The notes beneath the pieces are model-generated. The model searched no databases. It was not told where the DNA came from and was given only the letters and a program-made list of their open reading frames with translations. The translations under genes were made by a program, and so were the position numbers. DNA of 64,000 bases from Neocallimastix lanati (nom. inval.) (Eukaryota; Neocallimastigomycota; Neocallimastigomycetes; Neocallimastigales; Neocallimastigaceae), in assembly GCA_016946835.1 (NCBI GenBank), contig JACVTC010000007.1, positions 580,001-644,000 on the forward strand, in the 5' to 3' direction. Positions 32,384 through 48,800 of the stretch are shown piece by piece; position 1 is the stretch's first letter; every line of letters begins with the position of its first letter.

Positions 32384-32554
32384 TATTAAAATAAAAAATG
32401 TAAATAATAAATGTATATAAAATCTTATTAACATTACCATTGCTATTATCCTTTTTTTTTTTTTTTTTTAAAATTTCATTATTATTAATTATAATAAAAG
32501 AAAAAAAAATAATAAAATGCATAATAATATAAAACTATTTAATAACAGTTTGTT

Positions 32555-32597
<43 letters not shown>

Positions 32598-34422
32598 AAT
32601 ATTATTTCAATAAACTAAAAATGATTTTCATTAAAAAGTTTATATATATGAAATTTTAAGTATATATCGTGTATATATATATAAAACAATATGTTACAAA
32701 TGGTACATGGTACAAGATTTTATTTGTTTTCCTTTGTATTAATTCATTATATTTTAATGGTTTAATTATTTTTTTAAGTTTGTTTTAAGAGATTAGTTTA
32801 AAAAATAAAAATAATAATAATTATAATAATAATAATAGAAAATATTATATTATAATATTTATTTTATTTTTTTATTTTATTTTATTTTTTATTTTTACTT
32901 AGTATATTTCGTTTCATAGACGAATCATAATCAAAGTAAAATAATAAAACCATATTATAAATATACTATATTGTTTTAAGTTTATATCTGTTGAATAAAT
33001 AAATAAATAATAAATAAATAAATAAATATATATTATATAGGTCATTTATTAAAAAAAAGATATTATAATTTTTATTATTAATTTAAAAAAAAAAATAGAA
33101 CAAAATATATTAAAAGTAATAATAAATAATAATAATAATAATAATTAATAATAAAATAATAATAAATAATAATAAAATAATAATTGTAATATTATTATTA
33201 TTAGAAATTTTGTGTTGTATGAGCTAATCTGATTATATGTGAGCTATAATATTATTACAATATATACAGAAATTTAAATTCATAAAAGAAAAAGTTTTGG
33301 ATGAAATGTATAATTTTTTTTATTTTATATTATATTTATTTATTTAGTTAAATCTATTTACTCTCTTATTAATTTATTTATACATTTATTTATTATAACA
33401 ATTTCATATTAAATAAAATTATAAAAATGGAATATTTATATCATGAAGAATTTTTTAATATAAATATAATTTAAGATTTTTAGAACATCTTCCAACTTCA
33501 AACGTTGTACTCTTTTATTTTTATTGTTATCTAATGATTTAATGTAAACAAAATAAAAATTATATATATATATAAATTTATAGAATTTTATAAAATTTAT
33601 AAATTTTATATATATAGTTAATTGTTTATTTTTTTTATTTTATTTTTGTTTTTGTTTTTGTTTTTCCACCAATAAATAATAGGTAACTTTATATATATAA
33701 CTTTATATATATATATTTTTAATATTTTTTTTTTTTTTTTTTGAATATTGTACTGTACTGTATATAAAATTATAATATTATATTATATATATTGAGTATT
33801 ATTTTATTTTTATCTCATTTTATACACAATATACTATATAAAATATCCACATTTATATTTTATATAATTATTTATAAAATTATTTTAAACATTATAATTA
33901 TTTATTATAATTATTTTAGAAATAAGATATAAAGTCAAACATACTAAAAATTGAAATCTATTATAATAAATAAATATAATAATTTATAATAATATATATA
34001 TATATAAATAATAGAAACAAAAAATGTTAAAATTTAATAAAAACTTAAAAATATAATAAAATTATAAAAAATATTAAAAACATTAAGTAGTATTATAATT
34101 ATTATTAAAAAGATATCCAGGAGACAATAATTACTATAGTTTCAATAAACTACCAAATCTTATTAAAATAATGTTTCTAATTGAAAATTTTTAATTTCTA
34201 TTTTTTTTTTTTTATCTTTTTCTATCTTAATCCTTTAAAACTAATATAATACCTAATGTTTAATTCTTTGCTATGTCAGGATTAGGTTTAAAATTTTATT
34301 AAAATAAAATTTTATTCTTTCTTTTTGTGTATATAAATATTTAAATGAATGCTTAATATTTTATTAATAAGAATTTTTTTTTATTATGAAAGAATACATA
34401 AAAGAAATTTTTATCCATTAAT

Positions 34423-34670
<248 letters not shown>

Positions 34671-34701
34671 TATATATAAAAATATATATTGTATTTTTAA
34701 A

Positions 34702-34732
<31 letters not shown>

Positions 34733-35091
34733 TCTTATTAATAAAATATTAGAGATAAAAAAAGAAAAGAAAAATTTTAATTAGGGAGAAAAAATATTAA
34801 AAAAAGATATTTTTTTTATTTTTTTTAGTAAAACACAAAAATTATTTGTCCCGAAAAGAAAAAAAAATTATTTTAAAAGTTATTACATAAAATTTAATAA
34901 TGATTAAATAAAAAAAAAAATTTTTTTTCTTTTCTTTTTTTTTTTTTTTTTATCTGATTGTTCGTTTCTTTATTCATATTTTAGTTAGATTATAAACGAT
35001 TTCAATCATATCATTAATGATTAATGAAATATTTCTAATTAAGTACATTAAAAGTATTTCTTTATATTTATAAATGAGTTTTTTTATTATT

Positions 35092-35134
<43 letters not shown>

Positions 35135-36805
35135 TTTTATATTTAAATTTTCATATTTTTTTTTTATATTTAAACTTTCAAATTTTTTTTATTCATTTTT
35201 ATTTCTCAATTTAGAAATTTATTTATTAATTATTTATATGCTTATTTACTTATTTTATTATTGTTTATTTTTATTTTTTTATGTGTATTATAATTTATTA
35301 TATATTTTTTCCCTCTTAATACTTGAAATATTTATACATTAGGATGAAGGTTTAAATAGTTTATATTTATTACTTCTTTGAATAATGTAACCATTTCAAC
35401 AACTTTTTTAAATTGAAATTAATAATAAAAAAGAAAAAATAATTAATAATTAATTAATAATTAATAATAAAAAGATAAAATAAAATAATTAATTAATTAA
35501 TAATAATAATTAATTAATAGTTAATAATAAAAAGATAAAATAAAATAATTAATAATTAATTAATAATTGATAATAAGAAAGATAAAATTAAAATAATAAA
35601 TAAATAATTAATAATTGATAATAAAAAAGATAGAATTAAAATATTAATAAATAAAAAAAATGTTATTGGTATTAATGAATAGAAAATAAATATTATTATT
35701 TAGTCTCAAAATAATAATTTATAATTAAAATAATCAATAGAATTTATTTCTTTTTCTCTCTCTTTATAGCCATATAAATTCATTTTCATAATTAATGAAT
35801 AGAAATAAATTAATTAAAAATTAAAAATTAATTAAATAATAAATAAATAAATAAAAATAAATAAATAAATAAAGAAGCTCATTCCTTTGGTGATAAAGAA
35901 AGTAATAAAAATTCTTTGAACTTTTTAGGATTTATAGATAAATAAATTAATCCTTTTAAAATTCTCATATGAGACTTTGAATTTTAAAAACGGCATTAAA
36001 ATTTTATAAAATTTAAAAAAAAAAAAAAATAATAATAATAAAGTTATAAAAAAAAATAAAAAAAATAAAAAGAATAAATTAGATTAAATCCTAATAAAGA
36101 TAAATTATTCCTTTTATTTATTTATTATTTATTTATTTATTTATTCTTTATTTATTTAATTTATTTAATAATCCTAAGAAAATATATATATAAAGTTTAC
36201 TTGTTATTGGAGAGTTTCTTTTCCTTATTTAATATTTAATTCTTGTAAATTTCAATGAGAAACCTTTAAATGTTTTATGCATAATATCTATATACTGATA
36301 TTTATAATTATCATAGATAATAATAATAATTAATAATAATAAATAGTAATAATTAATTATAATACTACTTTTAATTATATTATTATTTTTATATTTAACT
36401 ATATTGTAATCTAACTAATAATTTTGGTATAAAAATATGACTAAATAATATTAATCAATATGGCTTATAAATTATATATTAATGATAGATTTTTTACTAT
36501 TGAAATATTTTTATTTCAAATGATAAAAAAGAAAATAATAATAATAATAATAATAATAGTAATAAGAATAAGAATAAGAATAAGAATAATAAGAATAATA
36601 ATAAGAATAATAAGAATAAGAATATAGATATTAGAAAATATAATAAATATATAATAAATCATTTCTTTAAAATTAGATTATTTATAATAAATCATTTCTT
36701 TAAAATATAATGTAAAATTTTAATCAATGAAACAGAAACACCAATTGTAGTATTACTTTTATTTTTTTGTTTATGCTTTTTTTTTTATTGTCCAAAAATA
36801 GACAA

Positions 36806-36839
<34 letters not shown>

Positions 36840-38516
36840 AATTATTTTTAACCGAAATATGTTGAAGTTTATGCATTAAAAAAAAAAAAAAATATATATT
36901 TATTTTGACCATTAGAAATTCTTTGTTTAGTTTTTGATATGTTTGCATTTTCTTATTTTTATTTTTCATATTTTTTTTTTTTATTTTTTATTACATAATT
37001 ATTTTTTCAATAATAGAAAGAAATAAATAATTATTTCTATTAATAAATCTAATAATAATAATTAATATTCCTAATGGATTTTTATAAAAATCTATCTTTC
37101 ATAATATAAAAGCTAATCCATAGAATAATTAATTTTAGAAAAGAATGTTGAAATAAAATAAAATAAAAAAAAAGTTGAAATAAAATAGAAATCATATTTA
37201 TCCTGTGACAATATCAATTAGTAATAATATCATTATTATATAATAAGGAGTATTATATTGCTAATATTAATCATAGAATAATATATTTATATATTATTTA
37301 TTAGTAAAATATATAATACAAATAGTATTTAATTATATTCAATGGGTTATAGAATATTTCAATTATAATAATTTTTTATTTAATTTTTTTTTCCTTCCAT
37401 CAAAAAAAAATTGGAAAAATACACAAAACATTATTTTTATTTATTTTTTTTTGAAAAAAAGTTAATTCAAATTTGTGCAACCCGTCAACTAAATACAGAT
37501 AATATTGGTATTATATATATTAAAATTCTACTTTAATAAATCGAGAAAAGATTATGATAGGATAATAGATTAAAAATTAAATAATAATAATAAAAAAAAG
37601 TTTATTTTTAAACAAAATTGATTATAAAAAAAATTTTTTTAATTGTTTTCTATAAACACAAGGTTACACAATTGTATCATTATTAAAATTATATAAGTTA
37701 AATTAATAATATATGAGATGATATAAAATATTAAAAAATAAACTTTAATTAAAAAAAAAAAGAAAGAAAAAGAAATTAAAAAGAAAAATCATAGTATAAA
37801 TAATTATTTCAATAATTTAAATTAAAATGATAAAATTTGCCACGCTTTTTTATTTTTATTTTATACTATTTCATTTCATTATATTATATTATATTATATT
37901 ATATTATATTTTGTTATAATAGTGTTGATTTTATTTTAATAAAATTTAATTATTATTTTTTTTTATAAAATATATTTCAATATATAATATTAATACATTT
38001 ATAATTCAAATATAAATTTATTTTGTAGATAAATGATTTATTAATTATTATGAAATGTATGATATAATAATTAATATTTCATTATTTGATGTCCTTGTTA
38101 TTTTATTTTTTATATATTTAATATTAATTTTTTATTTTTATTTATTTTTACACATACTTTTATCTTTGTTTTATTTTTATTTATATATATATATATTTTT
38201 TTTTTGTTTTGTTTGGTTTTATTTTTGTTAATTTAATTATTTTTTGTTTTGTATAAAAAATGGTTATAAATTATGAATTATAGTTTAAAATGTTTTTACA
38301 GAAAAAATATTTTTCATACTTTTTTTATATCTTTTTTTTTTTTTTTTTTTTTTATTGAAATGTTGAAATAGGTTATATTCCGCTGTATCAAATATTAAAT
38401 GCAGCATGAATAATATGAAATAGAGTTTGTTGAAATCTTATTTTTTAATATTTTGTTCAGATTTTTTTATTATTAAATAAACTAATGAACTAATAAATAA
38501 GATGATAAATAAATAA

Positions 38517-38564
<48 letters not shown>

Positions 38565-38605
38565 AAATAAATAAATAAATAATAAATAAATAAATAAATA
38601 AATAA

Positions 38606-38740
38606 GATGATAAATAAATAAATAAATAAAAAATAAATAAATAAATAAGATGATAAATAAATAAATAAATAAAAAATAAATAAATAAATAAGATGATAAA
38701 TAAATAAATAAATAAAAAATAAATAAATAAATAAGATGAT
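38606..38740. repeat. Higher-order tandem repeat of about 43 bp
   Basis: Three to four copies of a unit beginning GATGATAAATAAATAAATAA, nested in a longer AAAT array (38505-38770). Confidence 0.8.
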
Positions 38741-41700
38741 AAATAAATAAATAAATAATAAATAAATAAATAAGCAAATAAATACTATTTTTTTAAGGAG
38801 TAAGAAAATTGTGTTTTTTTTTTTTTTTTTTTATAAAACCGTAAAACTATAAAAAATATATCTTTACATTTTGAATTCTTTATTTATAATAAAAAATTAT
38901 TTAATTATTTATATAAATCATTTATTTTATAATATATTATTTGTTTTATAATTTTTATTTTTAATTTTATTGTTAATTTTATTTTTAGATATTAGCTTTA
39001 AAATTAATAATATTAAATATTAAATACTTAAATAAATAAACATTATAAAGGTTAAACTATTTGTTTCTTGATTTAATAAATTATATTTATATTTATAAAT
39101 TTATCAAAGTTAAAGTAGAATAGTGTTATTAGTCGAAAGGAAATTAATTTTATTTTATTTTATTTTTTATATTAAAATGCTTTTAATAATTGATTATCAT
39201 TTTTTTTTTAATTATTCTTTTACGTAAATATATTTAAAACATTTTAAGGAAATGCTTTACCTTTAAATAAGTTTTTAATATATATATATTATTATAACTA
39301 AAATTAGACACACACACACACAAAAAAAGATCATAATCTTTAAAAAAAAGCAAAAAACAAAAAACAAAAAATATCCAACATTCAAAATAAAAAAAAAAAA
39401 AAAGAATCAATATATGGTAAAAAAATGAAATATAAAATTAAAGCTTAGCAAAATTTAATCTACATATATATATATTTTTTATTAATTATAGTATTATTAT
39501 TTTTTTTTAATCTATTTAGATTTATCTGCTTTTACCTCAAATAATACCAAAAAAAAAAAAAAAAAAAAAAAAAGCATTCATAAAAATAACCATCGTGCCA
39601 TATATTGTTTGATAATTATAATTAATAAGAAATATATATATTAACTTTATATCATTATTCCTTAATCAATAGATTGAATTATGTATATATATTCATTTAC
39701 AGATAATGTGATAAAATATAAAAAATATAATACTATTAATGTATATTATATTTATATGCATAGATTATATTATAAATATATGTGTATAGATTAAATTATA
39801 GATATATTTATGTAAGTTTTCGCAATATTTATTTTGTTATTATTTATCTATTAAATTAGTTAATTGTTTATTTATTTTACTTAATAGTAGACAAATTACT
39901 ATCATATTTTATTTAATTTTATTATATTGGCTATATATGATATATATATAATAGTTTTTTTTATTAATTTTAATTTACATACAAATATATACATATATAA
40001 ATATCTATATATATTTTTTAATTATATAAATTTTAGTTATTTAGTCTTTTATTTATTTCTTTTTTTATTGTTAATCATTTTATTTCAAATGTATTTAAAT
40101 GCATCATTTTATTTATTTATTTATATATGGAAAATCGTTAGATTTGTTTTATAAAAAAAAAAAACCTTATATAGATTATATAGATTATTTATAGATTATA
40201 ACTTATATAGCATATTACAATAAATTATAATATACATAAAGTTCATTTCAGTACTTAAATTAAAAAAAATGATAAACGGAAAATCAAAAATACAATTTAA
40301 TATAAACTTTAATCATTTAATCAATTCTTATTATTTATATGTAAACCTTATTTATATTATATTATATTTTATATTATAGTTTATATAATAATTTTATTTC
40401 GTTAGAAATAAAGGATGTTCCAAAATAAAATTAGATAAAATAAAAAAAATGAAAAATAAAAAAAAATCTTTTTTTTTTTTTTTTTTAAACTAAAAATAAC
40501 TATTAATTAAGGTTTTATATATATTAATAATATAACTGTATATTAATTAAGAAACCAAAATATTAATTAAAATAATATTATTTTATATTACGGTATATTG
40601 TACAAAGAATAAATAAATTATGTCTTATTTTCTTTTTTTATATTTATTAAAAACTATTATTGTAATATTAAACAATATAATGAAATAAATATGAAATAAA
40701 ATTAAAATTTTTTTTTCTTTTTTTTTTTTTTCTTATTTTCTTATATATTTATATTTTTATTTTTTAGAATTTATAATATATACTTATAGTGAATAGTGAA
40801 TATATTATAAATAATATATTCACTATATATTAAATAAAATAAAAAAATATATATTTTTTATAATAATGATTTATTTAATTTTTATTTTATTTATTTATTT
40901 CTATATTTGTTTTTTATTATTTATTTATTTCTGTATTTATTTATTTTAACTTCATTTTATTTGTTTATTGTTTGTTTTGTTTTTTATTATTTATTTTTTT
41001 TTTTAATTTTTTTTATATTAATTATAAATACTTAAAAAATATATATTTTTTTTTGATATGATTATAAAAAGAAAAAGAACTTTTTTACTTCATTAATATT
41101 CTGTTGTTATTCCTATTTAAAATATAGAATATTTATTAAATTATATAATAAATTATTATTGTAATTAAATAATAATAAAAATTTTTTTATAATGTTAAAT
41201 TCCTGGAAAAACTGATGCAATTTTTTAGCTTTAGTTCTAAAAAAAAAACATCTTTTTTCTTAAATATTATATTTTTTATTTTTTATTTATATTCTTTTTT
41301 TTTTTTTTTTTTTTTTTTTCATTTGATATTTCTTATTAATTTATTTATTAATTTATTTATTAATTTAATTTATTTTAATTTAACTTTATTTTATAGTATT
41401 TTATTTTATTATTTTTTTTTTTAAAAAAAATTAAATAGATTAAATAGAAATACATATATAGTTTAACATTTTTTTTCTTATAAAATATAATATATTAAAC
41501 ATTTTGAGTTTATTTTGTATCAATATATATAAAAACTCAAAAGTTTTGTTAAACTTTAAGAAATTTTTTTTTCTTATTTCTTTAATATTTATACATCAAT
41601 TTATTTCATAAATAATTACATTTGATTTATATTACTGTTATTGTATATTTTTTCTTACTTTTTAAAAGAAAAAAGATAAAAAAAAAAAAGAAATAAATTG

Positions 41701-42837
41701 ATTTAATTAATTAAAAAAAAATAATATTGATAATATAAAATTTTATCAATTTTGAAAACAAGAAATAGTAATTTTTTTTTTTTATTTTTATTTTTTTTGT
41801 CATTAATTAATAATAAAATAATTTTTGAAAAAGAAATAAATAATAAAAAAAAGTAAAAAAAAAAATAGAAATAAAAACAATAAAAGTATAAAATATAATT
41901 TAAATATACGAATTAATATAAAATGGCATAGTCAATAATGTTATAATATATTATAAAATAAGTATATTTTTTAATTATATAAATAAAACTAAAAAAAAAA
42001 AAAAATAAAAATACAAAAAATAATATCAAAATAAAATAAAATAAAAAAAAAAAAAATAACAGTAATAAAATAAAAAAAAAATTCAACAAAAATAGAAATA
42101 TAAGTAATAATAATAATAAAAAAAAAGTTTATACAACAACATAATATTTTTAATTTAATAATTTTAAAAGTAAATATTATAATCATAAATAAATAATAAA
42201 TCAAATTAATTTTTTTTATATTTTTTATAAAAAATATACAAGATTTTTTTTTTTATAAAATATTTCAATAGAAAAACTATATTTATTTTAATGTTTCATC
42301 TTTCATAGTTTTGATAACCAATTATATTTTGAATTATAAAAAATATTCAACAGTATAAAATTTTAAAATAAAACTATGAAAGAAATTATAGAGTTAATTT
42401 TATAGAGTTAATTTTATAGAGTTAAAAAAAAAAAAAAAAATTGAATATAATTTATTTAAACATTTATTAAACAAAGCAAAAAATAAATATTTTTTTCCTT
42501 ATTTTTTTTTTTAAATAAAGAAAAAATAAGATAAAATCAAAACCATTTTTTTTTAAAAAAGTAAGTTATTAATTATATTATGATTAAATATTATTAAAGT
42601 AAAATTTTAAATAAAGAAATATAAAAATATTAAATTATTATTAATAAAATAATTATATAATTGTATTTTTATATATTATAATTTATTAATAAAATAATTA
42701 TATAATTTTATTTTTATATATTATAATTTATACATATACTTCATTTGTACTATAAAGAAAATTTTAAATTATTCAATTATAAAATAGTTATGCAATAAAA
42801 TTTGTTATTTTAAGAAATTATTAAAATATTTATATAA

Positions 42838-45800
42838 ATGGAAAGCAAAAAATATGTTAAAGGTGTAAAAGGTAATGAAAAAGAATATAAAGATTTATTT
42901 AAAACTTTATTAAAGAATATTTTATAATAAAAATTTTTTTAATAAAATATTTTTTAATAAAATATTATTTTAATATATTTAAAAATTTAAAAATATTTTT
43001 TCTTTTATAGAAATTATTAAAGCACCAACTCCAGAAAGAAAACAATCATTAAATACATTAAAAAATATAAATGAACCTAGTAAGTGTAAACTTTTAATAT
43101 TAATAGTTTAAATAGTATGACGAAATACTATTATTTATGAAATTTTTTTTATTAATATTAGTATTAATTATTAATATAAAAATTGAAATTATTAATAATA
43201 AATAATATATATATATATTTAAAAAAATTCTATTATTATAAACTATTATATAAAATATCTTATTAACTAAAATATTTTTACCTATTAATTTATCTTTATT
43301 TATTTATATTAATAATTTAACAATTAAAGTTGTTAAACGTTCTGTTCATTATTCCGATGTTATATCACCAAAAGAAAAATCATATAATCGAACTAGTTTT
43401 CAAAATGAAAATGGATCAAAGGAAATTACTTATTCATCATCTATTACCAGAGTTAATTCAACAATAAGTCCTTCTTTAATGAATACAATAAATAATTCTG
43501 GATCAATTACTAAAGTTAATTCAAATATAGAGGGTCCATTATTAGAAAGTATTAATCATAATTCAAATGAAATTAGCTCAATATTGAATTCTGGTAATTC
43601 CAATAATATGATTTCTTCGGTAAATTTGATTGAAGAAAATAGTTTAAGCTTAGAAAATATTTCTTCTATCATAACTCCTATTACACAAATTACCCCAATT
43701 ACTCCGGTAACCTATAATTCACCTTATTCATCAACCTTTATCAATGGTTATAATGCATCTAATACTACTAATATCACTTCCCCATTAAATAATATGGATA
43801 TCACTAATACCCAAGTAGTAGATTATAATATTACTACTAATAATATTTACCAAAAAAGTTACCGTGATGCTAATAATGAAAAAGATTCAGAACTTAGTGC
43901 CTATTTTGATAATATAAGTTTTACTAATAAATTGGATGATGCTGTTGGATTATCTCATGCGGTTTTTGGAGATATTGCAAGTACTCATAATTTACCCCAA
44001 TTTTCTAAAAATTATCAATCTAATAGAACAAGTAATATCACTAATGATTCTCTCTATAAAGGTTTACTTTTGGGTAATTATAAAAGTGAAACGGAAGCTA
44101 TTGCTGAAGAAGTCAGTTTAACCGATTCTGAAAAAGTTAATTTACAATCTACTTTTAAGGAATTAGAAGATTACCAAAAAAGTAGATTAGAACGTCAATC
44201 TCAGAAAAAAATGGAATCTAAATCATCCCTTGATGATCTTTTAAAAACTGATTTTAATAAATTTATTATTGGAAAGGATCATAATGATAATGATAATAAA
44301 GAAAATACCGTTTCTGAAATATTGTCTCTTAACGAAGGGAAAGAAAGTTCAATAACTGATACTAAAATGGAATTTCCTATTCGTTCTGGAACTATCACAG
44401 AAAAAGATCATCGAATCTTAAATAAAGAAATGGATAATTCTTCAAGATCTACAATAAAAAAGAATGATGAAAATTATAAAAATAATAGAGATGATGAAAA
44501 TGAAAATGAAAATGAAAATAAAAATGGAAATGGAAACAGTGATGAAGATAGAGATACAATTATTAATAATAGAAACAATAAAGAAGATAAAGTTGATAGA
44601 GACCTTTTGGAATTAATTAAGGATGAATTATTATTAAAAGTTAGTTTTACTAATACCAGTGAAAGTCCTTCCTCAACCTTTATTACTGGTCTTTCTACAC
44701 CTAATGCCACTTTACGAGACAATAATTCAAATTTAAATTTAAATTCAAATTCAAACTTAAATGGAGGAAATCATCTATTATTAAAAAATTCACTATCTTC
44801 TAATTTAACAGGTATTTCCAATGCCCAAACTATTCAACAATCTATACCTACTTTTAATTCAGGAGTGACTGCATATACTAAAAGTCCATTTATTCTCTCC
44901 GGATTGTCTACTCCTCCTGCGAAACCAAAATTACATACCCCTTCTATGCCTTCATTACAACCACTACAACCATTACCTGTTCATCGTTTTGATTTAGGTC
45001 CAACTCATCTTCAAGAATTTCAACAAGAAAGTTTTTCACTTTCTACTCAACTCGGTTCAAATTCTATTTCTACTTCCTTTGGATTAACTCAAGTAACTAA
45101 TGATTCTCTACCTGCAGTTATGCCTTTTACAAGTTTTGGTGTTGAAAGTAAGGATTCTGAATTAAAGGGTTCCATAAATATTGCAAATAGTGGAGCTGTA
45201 ACCTTAGGTAGTACTTTAAAAGAAGAATTGAAAAAAGCAGAAGGTGCTAATGGTGCAGGTAGAGGTACGGGAACAGGAACTAGTAGTGGAAATGGAAATG
45301 GAAATGTTGGAGCTGAAGTTGATCCTTTTCAAACTTTTGGAGATGGCCGTAAGGTACTTCGTCCAGATGAAAATGAGGGTTATAGAGGTCAAATGATTTT
45401 AACAGAGATTAAAGATGAATTAAATTTTAATAGTTTTAATTCTAGTTTTAGTAGTGCAGTTGAAATGAAATCAAATTCATTAAATATAGAACAAGGTAAG
45501 ATGAAGGAAAATAAGAAGGAAAATGAGAAAAAGAAAAAAGATAGGATAAAGGAAAAGGAAAAAGAAGAAGAAAAAAAGAAAAAGAAAAAGAATGAAGAAA
45601 AGAAAAAAAAGAAGGAAGAATTGAAAAAGAAAAAGGAAGAGGAAAAGAAAAGAAAAAAGGAAGAAGAAAAACATTTACAAGAAGAAAAGAAGAGAAAAAA
45701 GGAAGAAGAAAAAGAAAAGAAAAAGAGAAAACATACCAAGGAAATAAAAGATGAACATCAAACTTTGAATGAGAAAATTAGTAAAGTAAGTCTTTCAAAT

Positions 45801-48800
45801 AAAGATAAAAATAGGAAGGGAGATAGTGAGAGTCCCTTTTCATTGAAAGAATTATTAACTTCTGATGATCAAAGAAATAATATTTTACCTATACCATTAG
45901 TGGATAGACCTTCTTCGGTCGTAAAGGTTACGGATAGCTCTATCTTAAGTAAATCCGATAGTAATGTTAATAAATATGCCTTTTTAGAAGATTATATAAC
46001 AAATTTAAATGTTACTACTAAAAATTCAAGTCCAGTTATTGTTAATCCTCCTCATTCACCAGCTTCTACTCATTCTAAGGGGAAAGGTGATGTAGTTAAG
46101 ATTGTAAATAAACGTAAAAGTTTATTGGCTTCACTTCCTTCTCCTGGTCAACAAACTAAAGAGTTTAATTTCTCAGTTTCTCCAGGAAAACGTTATAATA
46201 TTAAGCATGCTAGTATTTTACCTATGGATATTATGGATGGTGATATTGATATGTCAAACCCAGAAGCTACTCCACGTCGTTTCAGTTCCATATCTATAAG
46301 AACTCGCCCAATAAAGAAAAATAGTGAAGAAGATATTCCTGTTCGTTTGAGTTCTGTTTCACCAAGGACTCGTCCTATTAGTAGAACTTCTACCTCTTTA
46401 CGTTTTTCTATTAATTCATTGATGTCAAATTTCAATCTTCCAACTTCACTTTCATTAGTGGAAGGTGGCATATTAGCTCCTGATTCTCCTTCATTAGCTA
46501 AAGAAAAACGTTGTTCTGTTACTACCAAAGTTAGTATAGAATCAAATTCATTACATTCAAAATCTTCATTTACTAATTCTTATCGTTCCTTTTCGAATGA
46601 ACTTGATCAAAATATTCAAAAGAATAAGAGATATAGTCAAAATCATCAAGGTCAAGGTCAAGGTCAAAACCAAGATCAAGAACAAGGTCAAAGTCAGGGT
46701 ACTCAAAGTCATGCTACTCAAAGTTATGGTTATAATCATAATCATAATCATAATCATAATCATCATTCAAATCAAAAGCAATTAGGTCATAAACTTAGTT
46801 CCAATGGTTCACGATCTCCTATTATTGGTATTAGAATGAAATCAAGTAATCATACGATGAGTACATCTTCTCATAAACATAGAAAAGAAATTGATTTAAA
46901 ATCCATTGAATCTTATGAATCTTTTTCTTCAGAACTTAATGAAAGTTTAAAACGTCGTAAACGTCATTCAAGACAACCTGGTCATCCTTCATCAAATAAT
47001 AAAGAAACTCTTGCTAGTGAAGGTAGAGCTTCATCTTATTCCTCTTCCTCTTCTCCTCATATTAAAACACCACAGGAATCTAACTCTCCTTTCTATGGAA
47101 ATATTAATGCTATTAATAGTATTAATGATCTCTTATACATTAAGGAATATAATTTAGAGAAAAATAAGATAAATACTGGCGATAAAAAAGTCAATCGATT
47201 CTCTAGTAGTTCCTATAATCTTAATTTTCCATCTCATCGTAAATATGGGGAAAATCGTATATCCTATTATTCTGTTCGTCCAGCAAATAGAAATTCAATT
47301 TCTCAATTCTCTACGACAACTACCGATACCAATGAAAATAATTCTGATTTTGAAAATTTTGTAGAAACTTTAATGAATACGAAGCATCATCAAAAATTTG
47401 ATCATGATTCTGATTCTGAATTGGAGGAGGATATTCTTGAAAATAAACAATTATCCTGTCATACACCTGTTCCTACTGCTAGTACTACTACAACTACAGC
47501 AACAACCTTAACTACTACTACAACTACTACTACTACTAATAATAATATCAAGGAAAAGAGAATACCTTTAATGAGATCGCCTTCACCATTAATGAGATCA
47601 ACTTCTCCTTCTTTACGTAAAAGTTGTAGTAGTAAGTTTACAACTAATCCTCCTACTATAAAATCTTCAATTAATAAAAGTAATAGTACTTACAGTCCTA
47701 GTCATAGTAATAGTAAAAGAAATAGTAGTATTAAAAGCAATAATATGGTTCATTCTAATGAAGAAGATAATAAATTTTCAATTTTAGGTCAGCCAAAATT
47801 AACAGCTTCACCTGAATTAAAGGTAAATACCCATGCTCCTATACCTTTAAGAATTATTACACGTCCTATAAAAAATACTGAAAATATTCCTTCTCGTAGT
47901 CCATCCCCTTCCTCACCATTTACTCCTCGTACCACTTCTCTTGTGACTAAGGAAAATCGTGAAAAGTTAGAACTTATGGGAAAAATTACTTTAGGAATGA
48001 AAATTGCTAAAGAAAATGAATTAAAAGAATCCTCTTCTATGCCTACGCCTACTTCTCAAAATAATCAAGAAGAAGAAATGGAAGAATTATTATTAGATTT
48101 ACCTGATTATAATAATGAAGAAGAAGATCAAGAAGGAAGTATCTATATTATACCTCCCAAACCTTCCATTCAGAGTAAGAATTCATCTTTATCAGAACAT
48201 AGAAGAAGTCCAAGTCTCAGTAGTCAATCAAGTGTTGGTAGTCAAGGTAGTCAAGGAAGTGAGGATAGTCAAGGTACTCGTTCCAGTTGTAATAGTGCTA
48301 AACGTCAAGGTATTTATGCTAAAAAGAGAAGTAGTACTTATTCACATACTTCTAATACCTCTCATACTTCACATAACTCTCGTACTTCTCGTAGATCATA
48401 TCTTTCTAAATCTAATCGTTCTTCCCCATATCAAATTTCAAAACCAAGTCAAAGACAAGATCAAAATCAAGATCAAGTTCAAGATCAAGTTCAAAGTCAA
48501 GTTCAAAATCAAGTTCAAGATCAAGTTCAAGCTCAAGTTCAAGCTCAAGTTCAAGCTCAAGTTCAAGCTCAAGCTCAAGTTCAAGCTCAAGTTCAAGCTC
48601 AAGTTCAAGCTCAAGTTCAAGCTCAAGTTCAAGATCAAGTTCAAGATCAAGTTCAAGATCAAGGTCAAGGTCAAGTTCAAGATCAAATTCAAGGTCAAAG
48701 TTTAAGTACAAATTTAAATCAAAAAAGAAATTCTATTCATAGAAATTATCTTAGTCCTGAATTGAATTTCAATCCAGAGTGGAACCTTAATATAAGATCT

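Noticed and set aside
38490-38777. CRISPR-like regular array
   Set aside because: The periodicity comes from a 43-bp higher-order AAAT repeat with no unique spacers, in a eukaryotic context.
36724-42204. Several F/I/K-rich open frames in the gene-free region
   Set aside because: Homopolymer and simple-repeat translations without conserved residues, splice context or balanced composition.
48115-48711. Lys/Phe-rich and Leu-rich open frames on both strands
   Set aside because: Frame shadows of the Val-Gln-Ala-Gln repeat within the large plus-strand gene.
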